Positions 16,028 through 24,666 are shown, counted from the stretch's first letter. The stretch: DNA of 64,000 nt from Devosia yakushimensis (GCF_030159855.1 NZ_BSNG01000001.1:620001-684000), one strand, 5' to 3'. Notes: generated by a model not told the origin, from the sequence alone. A program made the numbers and translations.

Positions 16028-17602
16028 ATGGCCAAAGCCCCAGTTCAAGCCGTTTCCGCACCCACATTGGTCGTCAAGCACAAGGGGCTCCTCACCGGAG
16101 CCCTGATGCTGGCCACCATCATGCAGGTGCTCGATACCACCATTGCCAATGTGGCGCTGCCGCATATGGCGGCCTCGCTCGGCGCCGCGCAGGACGAAAT
16201 TACCTGGGTGCTCACCTCCTATATCGTGGCGGCCGCCATTGCGACGCCGCTGACAGGCTGGGTCAGCGACCGCATCGGGCAGAAGCGGCTGTTCCTCATC
16301 GCCGTGATCGGGTTTACCGTGGCATCGGCGCTGTGCGGCATTGCCACAAGCCTGCCCGAAATGGTGATCTTCCGGGTGATGCAGGGCATTTTCGGTGCCG
16401 TCATCGCGCCGCTGGCGCAGACGGTGATGCTCAATATCAATCCCAAGGAACGGATGGGCCAGGCCATGGCCATCTATGGCATGGGGATCATGGTGGCGCC
16501 GATCATCGGGCCGACACTGGGCGGCTGGCTGACCGAGAGCTATGACTGGCGCTGGGTGTTCCTGATCAACCTGCCGGTCGGCGTGGTGACGGTCATGATG
16601 TTGCTGGCCTTCATGCCCGATACTGATATCAGGCAGCGGCGCTTTGATTTCTTCGGCTTTGCCATGCTGGCGCTGGGCGTCGGGGCCTTGCAATTGCTGC
16701 TTGACCGCGGGGCAGGGAATTTCTGGTTCGAATCCACGGAGACCTGGATCGAGCTGGGGCTGGTGATCACGGGCCTCTGGGTTTTCGTGGTGCATTGCCT
16801 GACCACGGAAAATCCGTTCATCGACCTGCGCCTGTTCAAGGATCTCAACTTCGCCCTGGCCTCGATCCTGATGTTCATTGTGGGTATCACCCTGTTCTCG
16901 GGGCTGGCCCTGCTACCGCCGTTGCTGCAGAACCTGATGGGATATCCGGTGGTGCTGACCGGCGAGATCATGGCGCCGCGCGGGATTGCCACAATGGCCT
17001 CGATGGTCATTGTGGGCCGGCTCTCGGGCAAGGTGGATGCGCGCCTGCTGATGCTGTTCGGCATTGGCTGCATGGCCTATTCGCTCTACGGCATGACCAG
17101 CTTCAACCTGCAGATGGACTATTGGCCAGTGATCATCACCGGCTGTATCCAGGGCTTTGGCATGGGCTTCCTGTTCGTGCCGCTGCAGACGCTGGCCTTT
17201 GCCACCATTGCCCCCAAATTCCGGGCCGACGCGACCTCGATGTTCGCGCTGGTGCGCAATATGGGGCAGGGCGTGGGCATTTCGCTGGTGACGGCGGTGC
17301 TGGCCAATATGATGCAGGTCAACCATGCCGAGCTGGCCGAGCGGATCACCGCCACGTCGCAGGCCGTGATGAACCAGATGCCGGCTCTGCTCACGGGCAA
17401 TCCGGTGACGGTGTCGATGGTCAATGGCCTGGTCACCCAGCAGGCGCAGATGCTGGCCTATCTCGACGACTTCTGGCTCATGCTGCTGCTCAGCCTGGGC
17501 GCCGTGCCGCTGATCCTGCTGCTGCGCGGACCAAAGAAGCCGGACAAGCCCCTGACCGACGAGGAAAAGGCGCTCGAACGGGCGCATGCCATGGCGGAGT
17601 AA
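16028..17602 (+). CDS. EmrB/QacA-type MFS efflux pump (DHA2, 14 spans)
   Basis: This 524-aa transporter of the DHA2 drug:proton antiporter family has motif VLDTTIANVALPHMA at residues 37-51, the loop DRIGQKRLF between spans 2 and 3, and GIMVAPIIGPTLGGWLTE (motif C) near 156-173. Fourteen hydrophobic segments fit the length. GGAGG precedes the ATG at 16028. With the EmrA-like adaptor it should form a tripartite pump for hydrophobic toxic compounds, controlled by the MarR gene at the head of the operon. Confidence 0.92.
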   Translation: MAKAPVQAVSAPTLVVKHKGLLTGALMLATIMQVLDTTIANVALPHMAASLGAAQDEITWVLTSYIVAAAIATPLTGWVSDRIGQKRLFLIAVIGFTVASALCGIATSLPEMVIFRVMQGIFGAVIAPLAQTVMLNINPKERMGQAMAIYGMGIMVAPIIGPTLGGWLTESYDWRWVFLINLPVGVVTVMMLLAFMPDTDIRQRRFDFFGFAMLALGVGALQLLLDRGAGNFWFESTETWIELGLVITGLWVFVVHCLTTENPFIDLRLFKDLNFALASILMFIVGITLFSGLALLPPLLQNLMGYPVVLTGEIMAPRGIATMASMVIVGRLSGKVDARLLMLFGIGCMAYSLYGMTSFNLQMDYWPVIITGCIQGFGMGFLFVPLQTLAFATIAPKFRADATSMFALVRNMGQGVGISLVTAVLANMMQVNHAELAERITATSQAVMNQMPALLTGNPVTVSMVNGLVTQQAQMLAYLDDFWLMLLLSLGAVPLILLLRGPKKPDKPLTDEEKALERAHAMAE

Positions 17603-17963
17603 GGGGGCGAGCCCCGATCCTGTTCTCTCCCTTGAGGGGAGGTCAGCTTTTTCGCGTACGCGAAAAAGCTGGGATCGTGGCTCTCTTTTGTTTCCAGCCA
17701 CCACGTCATTCCCGCACAGGCGGGAATCCACTCTTTTGGAAGAATAGATTCCCGCCTGCGCGGGAATGACGCTGTGGTTTTGGGGGGAATGGAGGTCGTG
17801 GCGTCACCAGCGGGAGTTCCGATATCCGGGCTCCCATCACCCCTCCCCATCAAGGGGGAGGGTGAACCCGGTGAATGGGCGAAATACTGCCCCATCCACC
17901 GGCCCGGCACCTCCCCCATGATGGGGGAGGTTGGGAGGGAGTGATGGAGCCACGATGCCTAGC
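17603..17963. repeat. Repeat-rich intergenic region with four palindromic elements
   Basis: This 361-bp gap holds no gene. In order it contains a short CTCCCTTGAGGGGAGG palindrome (17627-17643); a perfect 26-bp palindrome at 17645-17670 built on TTTTTCGCGTACGCGAAAAA; an inverted pair of CGTCATTCCCGC elements (17704-17728 and 17747-17771, one mismatch); and a larger nested structure at 17835-17946 that combines two CCTCCCC palindromes inside CATCAC/GTGATG ends. It lies between the convergent efflux pump and CBS-domain genes. Confidence 0.85.
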
Positions 17964-18392
17964 TCACGACGCGATATATTCGCGCAGTTCCTCGGCTTCC
18001 TTCTCGACCTGTTCGATCTTGAGTTTCACCACGTCGCCGATCGAGACGATGCCGACCAGTTTCTTGTTTTCGGTGACCGGCATGTGGCGGACGCGCGAAT
18101 GGGTCATGCGCTCCATGATGTCATCGATATGGGTCTGGCGGCTGGCGGTATAGACCGAGCGGGTCATGCATTCGGCTATGGTCAGGGCCAATGCTGCCGC
18201 GGTGTCCTCGCCGAGGCGCCGCACCACATCGCGCTCCGATAGAATGCCGGCAATGGTGCCGTCCTGATGGGTGATGACGACGGCGCCGATATTGTGGGTG
18301 TTGAGCATGGCGACGGCGTCTGCGAGCGTGCCCGTTTCGGGCAGGGTGTAGACCAGCGAACCCTTGTTTTGCAGTATGGTATCAACCAGCAT
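17964..18392 (-). CDS. Two-CBS-domain protein
   Basis: This 142-aa protein consists of a tandem pair of CBS domains: residues about 8-65 (LADAVAMLNTHNIGAVVITHQDGTIAGILSERDVVRRL) and about 78-132 (TRSVYTASRQTHIDDIMERMTHSRVRHMPVTENKKLVGIVSIGDVVK). Such stand-alone Bateman modules bind adenine nucleotides and regulate partner enzymes or transporters. The ATG at 18392 has GAGGAGGA upstream. No catalytic domain is attached, and its partner cannot be inferred from the neighbours. Confidence 0.9.
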   Translation of the reverse strand: MLVDTILQNKGSLVYTLPETGTLADAVAMLNTHNIGAVVITHQDGTIAGILSERDVVRRLGEDTAAALALTIAECMTRSVYTASRQTHIDDIMERMTHSRVRHMPVTENKKLVGIVSIGDVVKLKIEQVEKEAEELREYIAS

Positions 18393-18475
18393 GGTTCAGT
18401 CCTCCTCACGTGGACCAGTGTGATCCTGCAGGGGGGCGGGGGCAATAGTCGGTTGGTCGAACAGCGGACACAAAG

Positions 18476-18502
18476 AAAAGGACCGGCGCGAGGCCGGTCC
18501 AG
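18476..18502 (-). terminator. Intrinsic terminator after the small membrane protein gene
   Basis: GGACCGGC and GCCGGTCC form an 8-bp stem with a short GCGAG loop at about 18481-18501. Read on the minus strand it is followed by CTTTTCTTTG. It lies about 45 bp downstream of the 99-aa membrane protein gene. Confidence 0.65.
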
Positions 18503-18546
18503 TGTGACGTTGGTCAGGGAACTAGGGAGATCAGATAAGACTGTAT

Positions 18547-18846
18547 TCAGCCTTCGCCACGGTCGGGGGACCAATAGCGGCCCGCCGCACGGCGCGCGGG
18601 CGCCTCGACGGGCAGGTTGCCGCGAAGGGCAATACGTGCGGCCTCATACAGGATCGCAACAAGCAGAATAGTCAGCGGCACCATGAAGACGGCAATTTGC
18701 GTATCAGCGTGGTTGGCCAGGCTCGCAGCGGTCGCCGGTGTGACGCCAGCGATCAGGGCACCAGCCGAGCCGACAGCCAGAAGGGCGGCCGACGCGATGG
18801 CAAAGAGCCTGAAACTTTTCCGCTTGGGAGACGTAGATTTGTGCAT
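18547..18846 (-). CDS. Small membrane protein of unknown function
   Basis: This 99-aa protein has a Lys/Arg-rich start (MHKSTSPKRKSFR), a first hydrophobic segment (about residues 13-37) that may be a signal anchor, a second one (about 51-69, IAVFMVPLTILLVAILYEAA), and a basic, Arg-rich tail. The ATG at 18846 is the plausible start; the open frame continues further up but without hydrophobic or conserved features. I do not recognise a family. It is a single gene with its own terminator. Confidence 0.6.
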   Translation of the reverse strand: MHKSTSPKRKSFRLFAIASAALLAVGSAGALIAGVTPATAASLANHADTQIAVFMVPLTILLVAILYEAARIALRGNLPVEAPARRAAGRYWSPDRGEG

Positions 18847-18979
18847 GGGATCGACGTCGTCTTTGTTCGTTGCGACGATCAAATGAAACCATGCGAATGC
18901 GGTTCGAGTTTGTAGCCAATGCGTCGCTTGGCGTACCATTTGGCGGCAGAACTGTGGCACTGGCCCGTTGGAGGCGGAA

Positions 18980-19393
18980 ATGCGCGTTGTTCTGGCTTTG
19001 GCTATGATGCTGGCGCTTGCAGTGCCTCTCTCGGCGCAGACCGAGGAACAGGCCTGGCAGGCCGTGGTGAGCGGGCAGATCGAGGCGTTTCGGGCGGGTG
19101 ATGGAGAGGCGGCGCTGGGCTTTGCGGGCGCCGGTTTTCGCCAGCAGTTTTCCGATCCCGATGTTTTTATCGCCGCTATCGTCGCGACCGGTTATGGGCC
19201 GATCGTCGCCTCGCGGTCGCATAGTTTCGGGCCTTTTACCCGGGTGAGTGAAACCGAAGTGGCCCAGGTGGTGCGGTTGGTCGGGCCCGACCAAAGCCTT
19301 TATGAGGCGCTCTATCAATTGGGCAATGAGCCCGGCCTCGGCTGGCGGGTGCGGGGCGTCATCCTGCGCAAGGCGCCCGGCATGGGCATCTAG
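18980..19393 (+). CDS. Exported DUF4864-type protein
   Basis: This 137-aa protein has a clear signal peptide (MRVVLALAMMLALAVPLSAQ) and a compact domain starting VVSGQIEAFRAGDGEAALGFAGAGFRQQF, which fits the DUF4864 family, an NTF2-like fold, as I recall it. GGAGG precedes the ATG at 18980. It is divergent from the small membrane protein gene and is followed by a dispersed repeat. No catalytic residues can be argued; a periplasmic ligand-binding or structural role is an inference from the fold only. Confidence 0.75.
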   Translation: MRVVLALAMMLALAVPLSAQTEEQAWQAVVSGQIEAFRAGDGEAALGFAGAGFRQQFSDPDVFIAAIVATGYGPIVASRSHSFGPFTRVSETEVAQVVRLVGPDQSLYEALYQLGNEPGLGWRVRGVILRKAPGMGI

Positions 19394-19401
19394 CCCCTGG
19401 A

Positions 19402-19444
19402 GCGTTTCCAGCAAAGTGGCAACGGTTTTGCCGCTCGGAAACGC
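19402..19444. repeat. Dispersed palindromic repeat (GCGTTTCC...GGAAACGC)
   Basis: Perfect 8-bp ends GCGTTTCC (19402-19409) and GGAAACGC (19437-19444) enclose CAGCAAAGTGGCAACGGTTT, a layout like the short palindromic elements common between genes in Rhizobiales genomes. It follows the DUF4864 gene by 8 bp and could act as its transcript end. Confidence 0.65.
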
Positions 19445-19459
19445 GACCAAACAAGGGCT

Positions 19460-19660
19460 CTACGGGCAGGGCTGGACTTGACCGGCGGCGACTGGCCGGC
19501 GCCGCAGGCTCTCCACGGCCCGGCCGAGCAGCGCCACGATATCGCGCATGGGAATGGTGATCCCGCCGCGCGGTGCCGGGCGGGCGGAAGCGGCTTCCGT
19601 TTCGGCCACTTCCCAATGCTGGTGATAGATATCCCTATACATGTAGCTGGCGGGGATCAT
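19460..19660 (-). CDS. Orphan 66-aa protein under LacI-type operators
   Basis: This 66-aa protein begins MIPASYMYRDIYHQHWEVAE and ends in an Arg/Pro-rich tail; there is no signal peptide, membrane span or known domain. The start at 19660 is well supported by AGGAGGAAGAG directly upstream. It diverges from a LacI-family gene across 135 bp containing three LacI-type operators, the nearest of which (19676-19691) lies just upstream of the ribosome binding site. That placement argues that it is a real, regulated gene. Its function is unknown. Confidence 0.6.
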   Translation of the reverse strand: MIPASYMYRDIYHQHWEVAETEAASARPAPRGGITIPMRDIVALLGRAVESLRRRPVAAGQVQPCP

Positions 19661-19795
19661 CTCTTCCTCCTGAATATTGAATCGGTTCAATCCGTCGGCG
19701 GATCTGTGTCGTTGAACCGGTTCAAATCTAGGCCGTCAGAAGCGCCACGTCAAGCAAAAATTGAATCGATCCAAAAATCATGCTAAATCAGCCGC
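19661..19795. promoter_or_regulatory. Triple LacI-type operator region
   Basis: Three matching operators are present: ATTGAATCGGTTCAAT (19676-19691), the perfect palindrome TTGAACCGGTTCAA (19712-19725) and TTGAATCGATCCAA (19761-19774). The common form is TTGAAyCGrTyCAA. Centre-to-centre distances are about 35 and 49 bp. The outer sites flank the two divergent starts and the middle site is the strongest, an arrangement suited to looping and joint control of the 66-aa gene and the LacI gene. Confidence 0.85.
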
Positions 19796-20866
19796 ATGAC
19801 GGTCAAAGGCTCCGAAAAGATCAAGCTCAAGGACGTGGCCAAGGCGGCTGGCGTGTCGCAAGGCACCGCGTCCAATGTGTTCAGCCGGCCCGAAATCGTC
19901 CGCGAGGAAGTGCGCGAGCGGGTGCATGCCGTGGCCAAGGAGCTGGGCTATGGCGGGCCCAGCGTCACCGGGCGGCTGCTGCGGGCGGGCAAGGTCAATG
20001 CGGTGGGCGTCGCCGCCATCGAGCCGCTCAGCTATTTCTTCGAGGACCTCTGGGCGCGCCAGTTGATGGCGGAGATTTCCGATATCTGCGACAGCCGCGG
20101 CGCGGGGGTGGCGCTGGTGTCGGCGCGCAATGATGAGCGCTTGGCCTGGAATATCGGCTCGGCCCTGGTGGATGGGTTCATCCTGCTCTGCGTCGAGGGC
20201 GGCGAGCGGCTGGTCGACATCACCCGGCAGCGCCAATTGCCCTATGTGGCGCTGGCCATCGGCGCGGACGACCAATCCGTCCCGGCCATAGGCGTCGACA
20301 ATCTGAACGGCGCGCGCATCGCGGCGGAGCATGTGCTGGGGCTGGGGCATCGCCGCATTGCCATCCTCTCGACCATGCTGCGTGATGGTCATGCCGGGCG
20401 GGCGGATGAGGCCCTGGTCCGGCAGGCCTGGTATTCCACCTCGCGGGATCGGGCCCTGGGCTATTGGCAGGCGCTGCAGGCCGCCGGGATCGATCCGCTA
20501 TCGGCGCCTATTTTCGGAACGCGGGAGGACGAGGCCAGCACCCATGCGGCCATGGCGCAGATCTTCGCCGTTCCCGAACCGCCAACGGCGATCCTGGCCA
20601 TGTCGGACAAGATTGCCATGTATGCCGTCGATTGGCTGTTCCAATCGGGCCGGACCGTGCCCGGCGATGTGTCGGTGGTTGGCTTCGATGGCGTGCCTGA
20701 GGCGGCCGTCGCGACGCCCAAGCTGACCACCATGGCCCAGCCGATGCATGACATTGCCCGGCTCGCCGTCGATGCGGCACTGGGCGAAAGCCAGGTCGAA
20801 GGCCGGCGGGTGCTGCCGACGCAATTGGTGGTGCGGGAATCGACGGCGCCGCCGCGCGCGAAATAA
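19796..20866 (+). CDS. LacI-family transcriptional regulator
   Basis: This 356-aa regulator has a LacI helix-turn-helix (IKLKDVAKAAGVSQGTASNVFSRPE, about residues 9-33) and a sugar-binding-type effector domain with VVGFDGVPEAAVATPKLTTMAQP near the end. An insertion-like stretch (DGHAGRADEALVRQAWYSTSRDRALG) follows the usual HRRIAIL segment. No good ribosome binding site precedes the ATG at 19796. It faces the orphan 66-aa gene across three palindromes that fit a LacI operator; the aminotransferase gene 73 bp downstream may or may not be under its control. The effector is unknown. Confidence 0.9.
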   Translation: MTVKGSEKIKLKDVAKAAGVSQGTASNVFSRPEIVREEVRERVHAVAKELGYGGPSVTGRLLRAGKVNAVGVAAIEPLSYFFEDLWARQLMAEISDICDSRGAGVALVSARNDERLAWNIGSALVDGFILLCVEGGERLVDITRQRQLPYVALAIGADDQSVPAIGVDNLNGARIAAEHVLGLGHRRIAILSTMLRDGHAGRADEALVRQAWYSTSRDRALGYWQALQAAGIDPLSAPIFGTREDEASTHAAMAQIFAVPEPPTAILAMSDKIAMYAVDWLFQSGRTVPGDVSVVGFDGVPEAAVATPKLTTMAQPMHDIARLAVDAALGESQVEGRRVLPTQLVVRESTAPPRAK

Positions 20867-20939
20867 GACATCTGGCCAGTTGCCGTGCTGCCGCTAACGC
20901 CCTATCAATCCCCCGGTATTTTTTCCCGGGAGAAATGAA

Positions 20940-22142
20940 ATGGCGTTCTTGTCCGATGCACTGGCGCGGGTAGCTCCCTCGGCGACGGTGGCCATCAGCC
21001 AGAAAGCCCGGGTCATGGCCGAGGAGGGGCGGGACATTATCGCGCTCTCGGCCGGCGAGCCCGATTTCAACACGCCGCTCAATGTGCGCCAGGCCGCGAT
21101 CAAGGCCATGGACGAGGGCAAGACGCGCTACACCAATGTCGATGGCATTGCCGAGCTCAAGGAAGCGGTGGCGGCCAAGTTCCGGCGTGACAATGGGCTC
21201 GATGTGACGGCGGCGGATTGCTTCGTCTCCTCGGGCGGTAAGCAGATCATTTTCAATGCGCTGATGGCGACACTTAATCCGGGTGATGAAGTTGTGGTGC
21301 CCGTACCCTATTGGGTGAGCTACCCCGAAATCGTGCGGCTGTGCGGCGCCGAGCCGGTATTTGCCGTGGCCGATGCCTCGACCGGTTTCAAGCTTGCGCC
21401 CGAGGTGCTGGAGGCGGCGATCACGCCCCGTACCAAGTGGCTGATCCTCAATACGCCGTCCAACCCCACGGGCGCGGCCTATTCGGCGGCCGAGCTGCGC
21501 GGGTTGGCCGATGTGCTGCTGCGCCATCCCCATGTGCATATCCTCACCGACGATATCTATGAGGTGCTGGTCTATGATGGCGGCGTCTTCGCCACCATCG
21601 CCCAGGTCGAGCCGGCCCTGCGCCCGCGCACGCTGACCATGAATGGCGTCAGCAAGTCTCATGCCATGACCGGCTGGCGCATCGGCTATTGCACCGGCCC
21701 GCGGCCGCTGCTGGCGGCGATGACCAAGCTGCAGGGGCAATCGACCACCAATCCCTCGTCCATTTCGCAATGGGCGGCGGTGGAGGCTCTCAATGGGCCG
21801 CAGGAGTTCCTGGCCGAGTGGCGTCAGGTATTCCAGCAGCGGCGCGACCTGGTCGTGGCCGGGCTCAATGCCAATACCGGGCTCGATTGCCTGGTGCCGG
21901 AGGGCGCGTTCTACGTGTTCCCCTCCTGCCAGCGGCTCCTGGGCAAGACCAGCGCGGGCGGCAAGCTGCTGACCACTGACGAGGACTTCGTCATGGCGCT
22001 GCTGGAAGAGACCGGCGTGGCGCTGGTGCATGGCACGGCCTTTGGCCTGCCGGGGCATTTCCGGCTGAGCTATGCGGCGAGCAATGCCGAGCTGGAAGAG
22101 GCGGTGCGGCGCATTCAGGGCTTCTGCGCCGGGATCGCGTAA
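20940..22142 (+). CDS. Class I/II aminotransferase (aspartate/prephenate type)
   Basis: This 400-aa PLP enzyme of fold type I, subclass Ib, transfers amino groups between amino acids such as aspartate or arogenate and oxo acids. It shows LSAGEPDFNTP at 36-46, PVPYWVSYPE at 121-130, NTPSNPTGA at 171-179, DDIYE at 204-208 and the PLP Lys in SKSHAMTGWRIGY at residue 239. The length and N-terminus (LARVAPSATVAISQKARVM) fit the AspC/AatA group of alphaproteobacteria, which often also serves as prephenate aminotransferase. GGAG precedes the ATG. The prolyl aminopeptidase gene starts 2 nt after its stop. Confidence 0.9.
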   Translation: MAFLSDALARVAPSATVAISQKARVMAEEGRDIIALSAGEPDFNTPLNVRQAAIKAMDEGKTRYTNVDGIAELKEAVAAKFRRDNGLDVTAADCFVSSGGKQIIFNALMATLNPGDEVVVPVPYWVSYPEIVRLCGAEPVFAVADASTGFKLAPEVLEAAITPRTKWLILNTPSNPTGAAYSAAELRGLADVLLRHPHVHILTDDIYEVLVYDGGVFATIAQVEPALRPRTLTMNGVSKSHAMTGWRIGYCTGPRPLLAAMTKLQGQSTTNPSSISQWAAVEALNGPQEFLAEWRQVFQQRRDLVVAGLNANTGLDCLVPEGAFYVFPSCQRLLGKTSAGGKLLTTDEDFVMALLEETGVALVHGTAFGLPGHFRLSYAASNAELEEAVRRIQGFCAGIA

Positions 22143-22144
22143 GA

Positions 22145-23098
22145 ATGGCATTCCATGCCCTCGTCGAGCCGCATGCCCAGGGCATGCTCGATGTGGGGCA
22201 GGGGCACGCCATCTTCTGGAGCATTTCGGGCAATCCCGACGGCGTGCCCGCCCTGATCCTGCATGGCGGGCCGGGTTCGGGTGTGGCGGCTTCGACCGGA
22301 CGGTTCTTCGATCCCACGCGCTATCGCATCATCGCATTCGACCAGCGCGGCTGCGGCAGAAGCACGCCCCATGCCGGAGCGGCAGGGGCCGACCTTTCCG
22401 CCAATACGACCGGGCATCTGCTGGCCGATATCGAGGCGCTGCGCCTGCATCTGGGCGTCGAGCGCTGGGTGCTCTATGGCATGTCCTGGGGCACCACGCT
22501 GGGCTTTGCCTATGCCCAACGGCATCCCGAACGGGTGCGGGCCATGGTGCTGGCGGGCATTACCACGACGCGGCAATCGGAAATCGGCTGGCTCTATCGG
22601 GGCCTTGCCCCGCTCTTTCCCGCGCAATGGGAAGCCTTTCGCGCGGGCGCGCCGGCGGGAACGTCCGATAGCGGCTTGATTGCGGCCTATGGCGATCTGC
22701 TCCTCAGCCCCGATGGCGCGATCCACAACAAGGCCGCGCTCGATTTCCATCTCTGGGAAGCCGCAACCATTTCGTCGGACCCGAATGCCGGCTGGCCCGA
22801 ACGCTGGAACGATCCCGCCTATATCCTGGCCCGCGCCCGCATCGTGACGCATTATTTCCGCCATGCCGCCTGGCTCGAGGAGGGCGCGCTGATCTCCGGG
22901 GCATCCGCACTGGCTGATATTCCCGGCGTGATGGTGCAGGGGCGGCTCGATCTGCAGGCGCCCCTGACGACCGCCTGGGACATGAGCCGCGCCTGGCCCG
23001 CTGCCCGGCTGGTGATCATCGAAGGCGCCGGCCATTCCAGCGGCGACGCCGGCATGGGCGAAGCGATTGTCTCGGCGCTGGATGGGTTTGCGGGATAG
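22145..23098 (+). CDS. pip: Prolyl aminopeptidase (proline iminopeptidase, S33)
   Basis: This 317-aa alpha/beta hydrolase has the family S33 signature: oxyanion segment LILHGGPGSG at 38-46, FDQRGCGRSTPHA near 65-77, and the nucleophile elbow GMSWGTTLG with Ser114. The catalytic Asp is probably in VQGRLDLQAP and the His in EGAGHSSGD. It releases N-terminal proline from peptides in the cytoplasm. It is directly coupled to the aminotransferase gene (2-nt gap), suggesting joint expression in amino-acid metabolism. The elbow is GMSWGTT rather than the more usual GGSWGST. Confidence 0.88.
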   Translation: MAFHALVEPHAQGMLDVGQGHAIFWSISGNPDGVPALILHGGPGSGVAASTGRFFDPTRYRIIAFDQRGCGRSTPHAGAAGADLSANTTGHLLADIEALRLHLGVERWVLYGMSWGTTLGFAYAQRHPERVRAMVLAGITTTRQSEIGWLYRGLAPLFPAQWEAFRAGAPAGTSDSGLIAAYGDLLLSPDGAIHNKAALDFHLWEAATISSDPNAGWPERWNDPAYILARARIVTHYFRHAAWLEEGALISGASALADIPGVMVQGRLDLQAPLTTAWDMSRAWPAARLVIIEGAGHSSGDAGMGEAIVSALDGFAG

Positions 23099-23174
23099 CG
23101 GTTGGTCTGCATTCGTTAGAAACCCCGGATGGGGCATCGCGCGATAGATCGCGTTGGGTCCCCAATCTATCCCT

Positions 23175-23282
23175 ACCACCGCCGCTCCCTCGGGCTCGAC
23201 CCGAGGGCCACTCGCCGCTTGTGCCGGGTTGAGAATGGCCCTCGGGTCGAGCCCGAGGGAGGCGCAGTGGTGGGGTGAGGTT
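23175..23282. repeat. Inverted pair of CTCGGGCTCGACCCGAG repeats
   Basis: Two 26-bp arms (23185-23210 and 23236-23261) are perfect reverse complements with a 25-bp spacer, and each is internally palindromic. Outer CCACC/GGTGG extends the structure. The same family occurs at 31745-31825 and 44850-44939. It lies between the convergent pip gene and the unknown 370-aa gene. Confidence 0.9.
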
Positions 23283-23348
23283 TTGTGCGCTCATATCACG
23301 TTGGGGGAGGGCTGGGATATCGCCTAATTCGGCTTTGCCGCTTGCCCG

Positions 23349-24461
23349 CTACTGCGCGAACCAGCTCATTATGCCCGTGCCGCTGTTGGAGCTGGTGGCC
23401 TGGGAGAACATGTTGAGTAGATTGGCGGTGGATTGGTAGCTGCCGAGCGCTGCCTTGTAGAAGTCTTCGCTCCAGCCGGCGGCCAGGCGTTCTTCGGCGC
23501 TCATCGAAGAATAGATCGAGATGACGTTCTGGCTGAAGGCGGTGGGGTCGCTCGATTTGGCGGCACTCTGGAAGCCGGCCAGCAGGGCTGCGCCGCTCTT
23601 GGCCTTGAGCGCCATATTGGCTGCCCGGGTTTCCTCGGTGGTGAACTGGCCCGATGTATCCAGAACGATGGATGACAGCGTGCGGCTGTCGAATTTGGAC
23701 ATGTCGATATAGGTGCCCACGGTCGTATTCTTGTTGAACGTGGCCGCCTTGCCTGCGGCGGTGGCGTCGGCATAGAGGGTATCGAGGGTCTTGCGGGCGG
23801 TCGTGGCGATGTCGGTAATAGGCCGGGGCGTGGTGGTTTCGCCGGAATTGACCAGCGCCAGATAGATGGCGACCGGATCGTCCTTGCCGGCATCGGGCAG
23901 TTTCTTGGGGTCGGCCTGCAGCTGCTTGAGGCCTTCGGTAATGGCTGCGCGGGCGGCGACCCAGTCGGGCGCCGCCTTTTCCTCGGGGCCGAGGCTATCG
24001 AGATATTCGGCCGCCGCTTTATAGAGCCCGTGATAATTGCCGGTGACCTTGCTGACGGCTGCCGGGCCGGCCAGCGCCGCTTCGAGCCGGCGTTGCATTT
24101 CGAGGCCGGCCGCCTTCTGCTCGTCGCTGGTAAAGCCGTCATTGCTGGCCATGGCATAGAGCTCGCGCGCATCGAGGCTCGACAGGTCCAGCGCCAGCTT
24201 GTCTTTTTCCAGCGGATTTGTGGGGCCGGCTTCCTTGAGCAAGGCTTTGAGCTTGGCGTGGGTTTCGGTGAGCACCGTGGCGAAATCCTTGGTGGCCAGC
24301 GCTGCCTTGGCGGCGTCCGAAAGCGTCACCGAGGTTGCGGCGGTCTCGACCGGTGTAGTGCTGGTGGATGTAGCATTGCCGGTGGTGGCCGTATTGCCGG
24401 TCTGGCTGGCCGCGGCGCTATAATAGGTGCTGGCACTATAGGCGGTGTTGACGGCAACCAT
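23349..24461 (-). CDS. Ala/Ser/Thr-rich protein of unknown function
   Basis: This 370-aa protein is cysteine-free and has no membrane span or classic signal peptide. Residues 1-50 are low-complexity Ala/Ser/Thr (AVNTAYSASTYYSAAASQTG), and the rest is predicted mostly helical with a repeated acidic-helix pattern (LSSLDARELYAMASNDGFTSDEQKAAG; MSKFDSRTLSSIVLDTSGQFTTEETRAA), which may be an internal duplication of one helical unit around residues 95-125 and 265-295. The ATG at 24461 has AGGAGA upstream. The N-terminus resembles leaderless secreted or flagellum-linked proteins in style only. I do not recognise the family. Confidence 0.65.
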   Translation of the reverse strand: MVAVNTAYSASTYYSAAASQTGNTATTGNATSTSTTPVETAATSVTLSDAAKAALATKDFATVLTETHAKLKALLKEAGPTNPLEKDKLALDLSSLDARELYAMASNDGFTSDEQKAAGLEMQRRLEAALAGPAAVSKVTGNYHGLYKAAAEYLDSLGPEEKAAPDWVAARAAITEGLKQLQADPKKLPDAGKDDPVAIYLALVNSGETTTPRPITDIATTARKTLDTLYADATAAGKAATFNKNTTVGTYIDMSKFDSRTLSSIVLDTSGQFTTEETRAANMALKAKSGAALLAGFQSAAKSSDPTAFSQNVISIYSSMSAEERLAAGWSEDFYKAALGSYQSTANLLNMFSQATSSNSGTGIMSWFAQ

Positions 24462-24600
24462 GGGCGTTTCTCCTGGCTTTGCCAGAAGGCGTTGCAAGCG
24501 GCATGCCGAAGCCATGCTCAACCGTTTCAATGGGTTAGCGTAATGGGCCATTCCGGGGGCGGCAGAACTTGCCGGGCGGCGGCAGGAATTATCCGGCTGG

Positions 24601-24666
24601 AAAACGAAAAGGCCCCGCCCGAGGGGATGGGCGAGGCCAAGGGCCTTCCGCCGAAGCGGAAAACCT
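24601..24666 (-). ncRNA. Putative short RNA D, promoter like the CCUCCUCCC RNAs
   Basis: On the minus strand a 15-bp upstream element (24713-24727, containing GCATGGCTGAC), a -35 TTGTTC (24696-24701), a 17-bp spacer and a -10 GATAAC (24673-24678) reproduce exactly the spacing of the three RNA genes to the right. The predicted transcript of about 66 nt would hold a UUCG tetraloop hairpin (24646-24661) and then a GC-rich terminator (stem 24611-24620 with 24629-24638, U-run at 24607-24610). It lacks the CCUCCUCCC loop. The evidence is architecture only. Confidence 0.5.
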
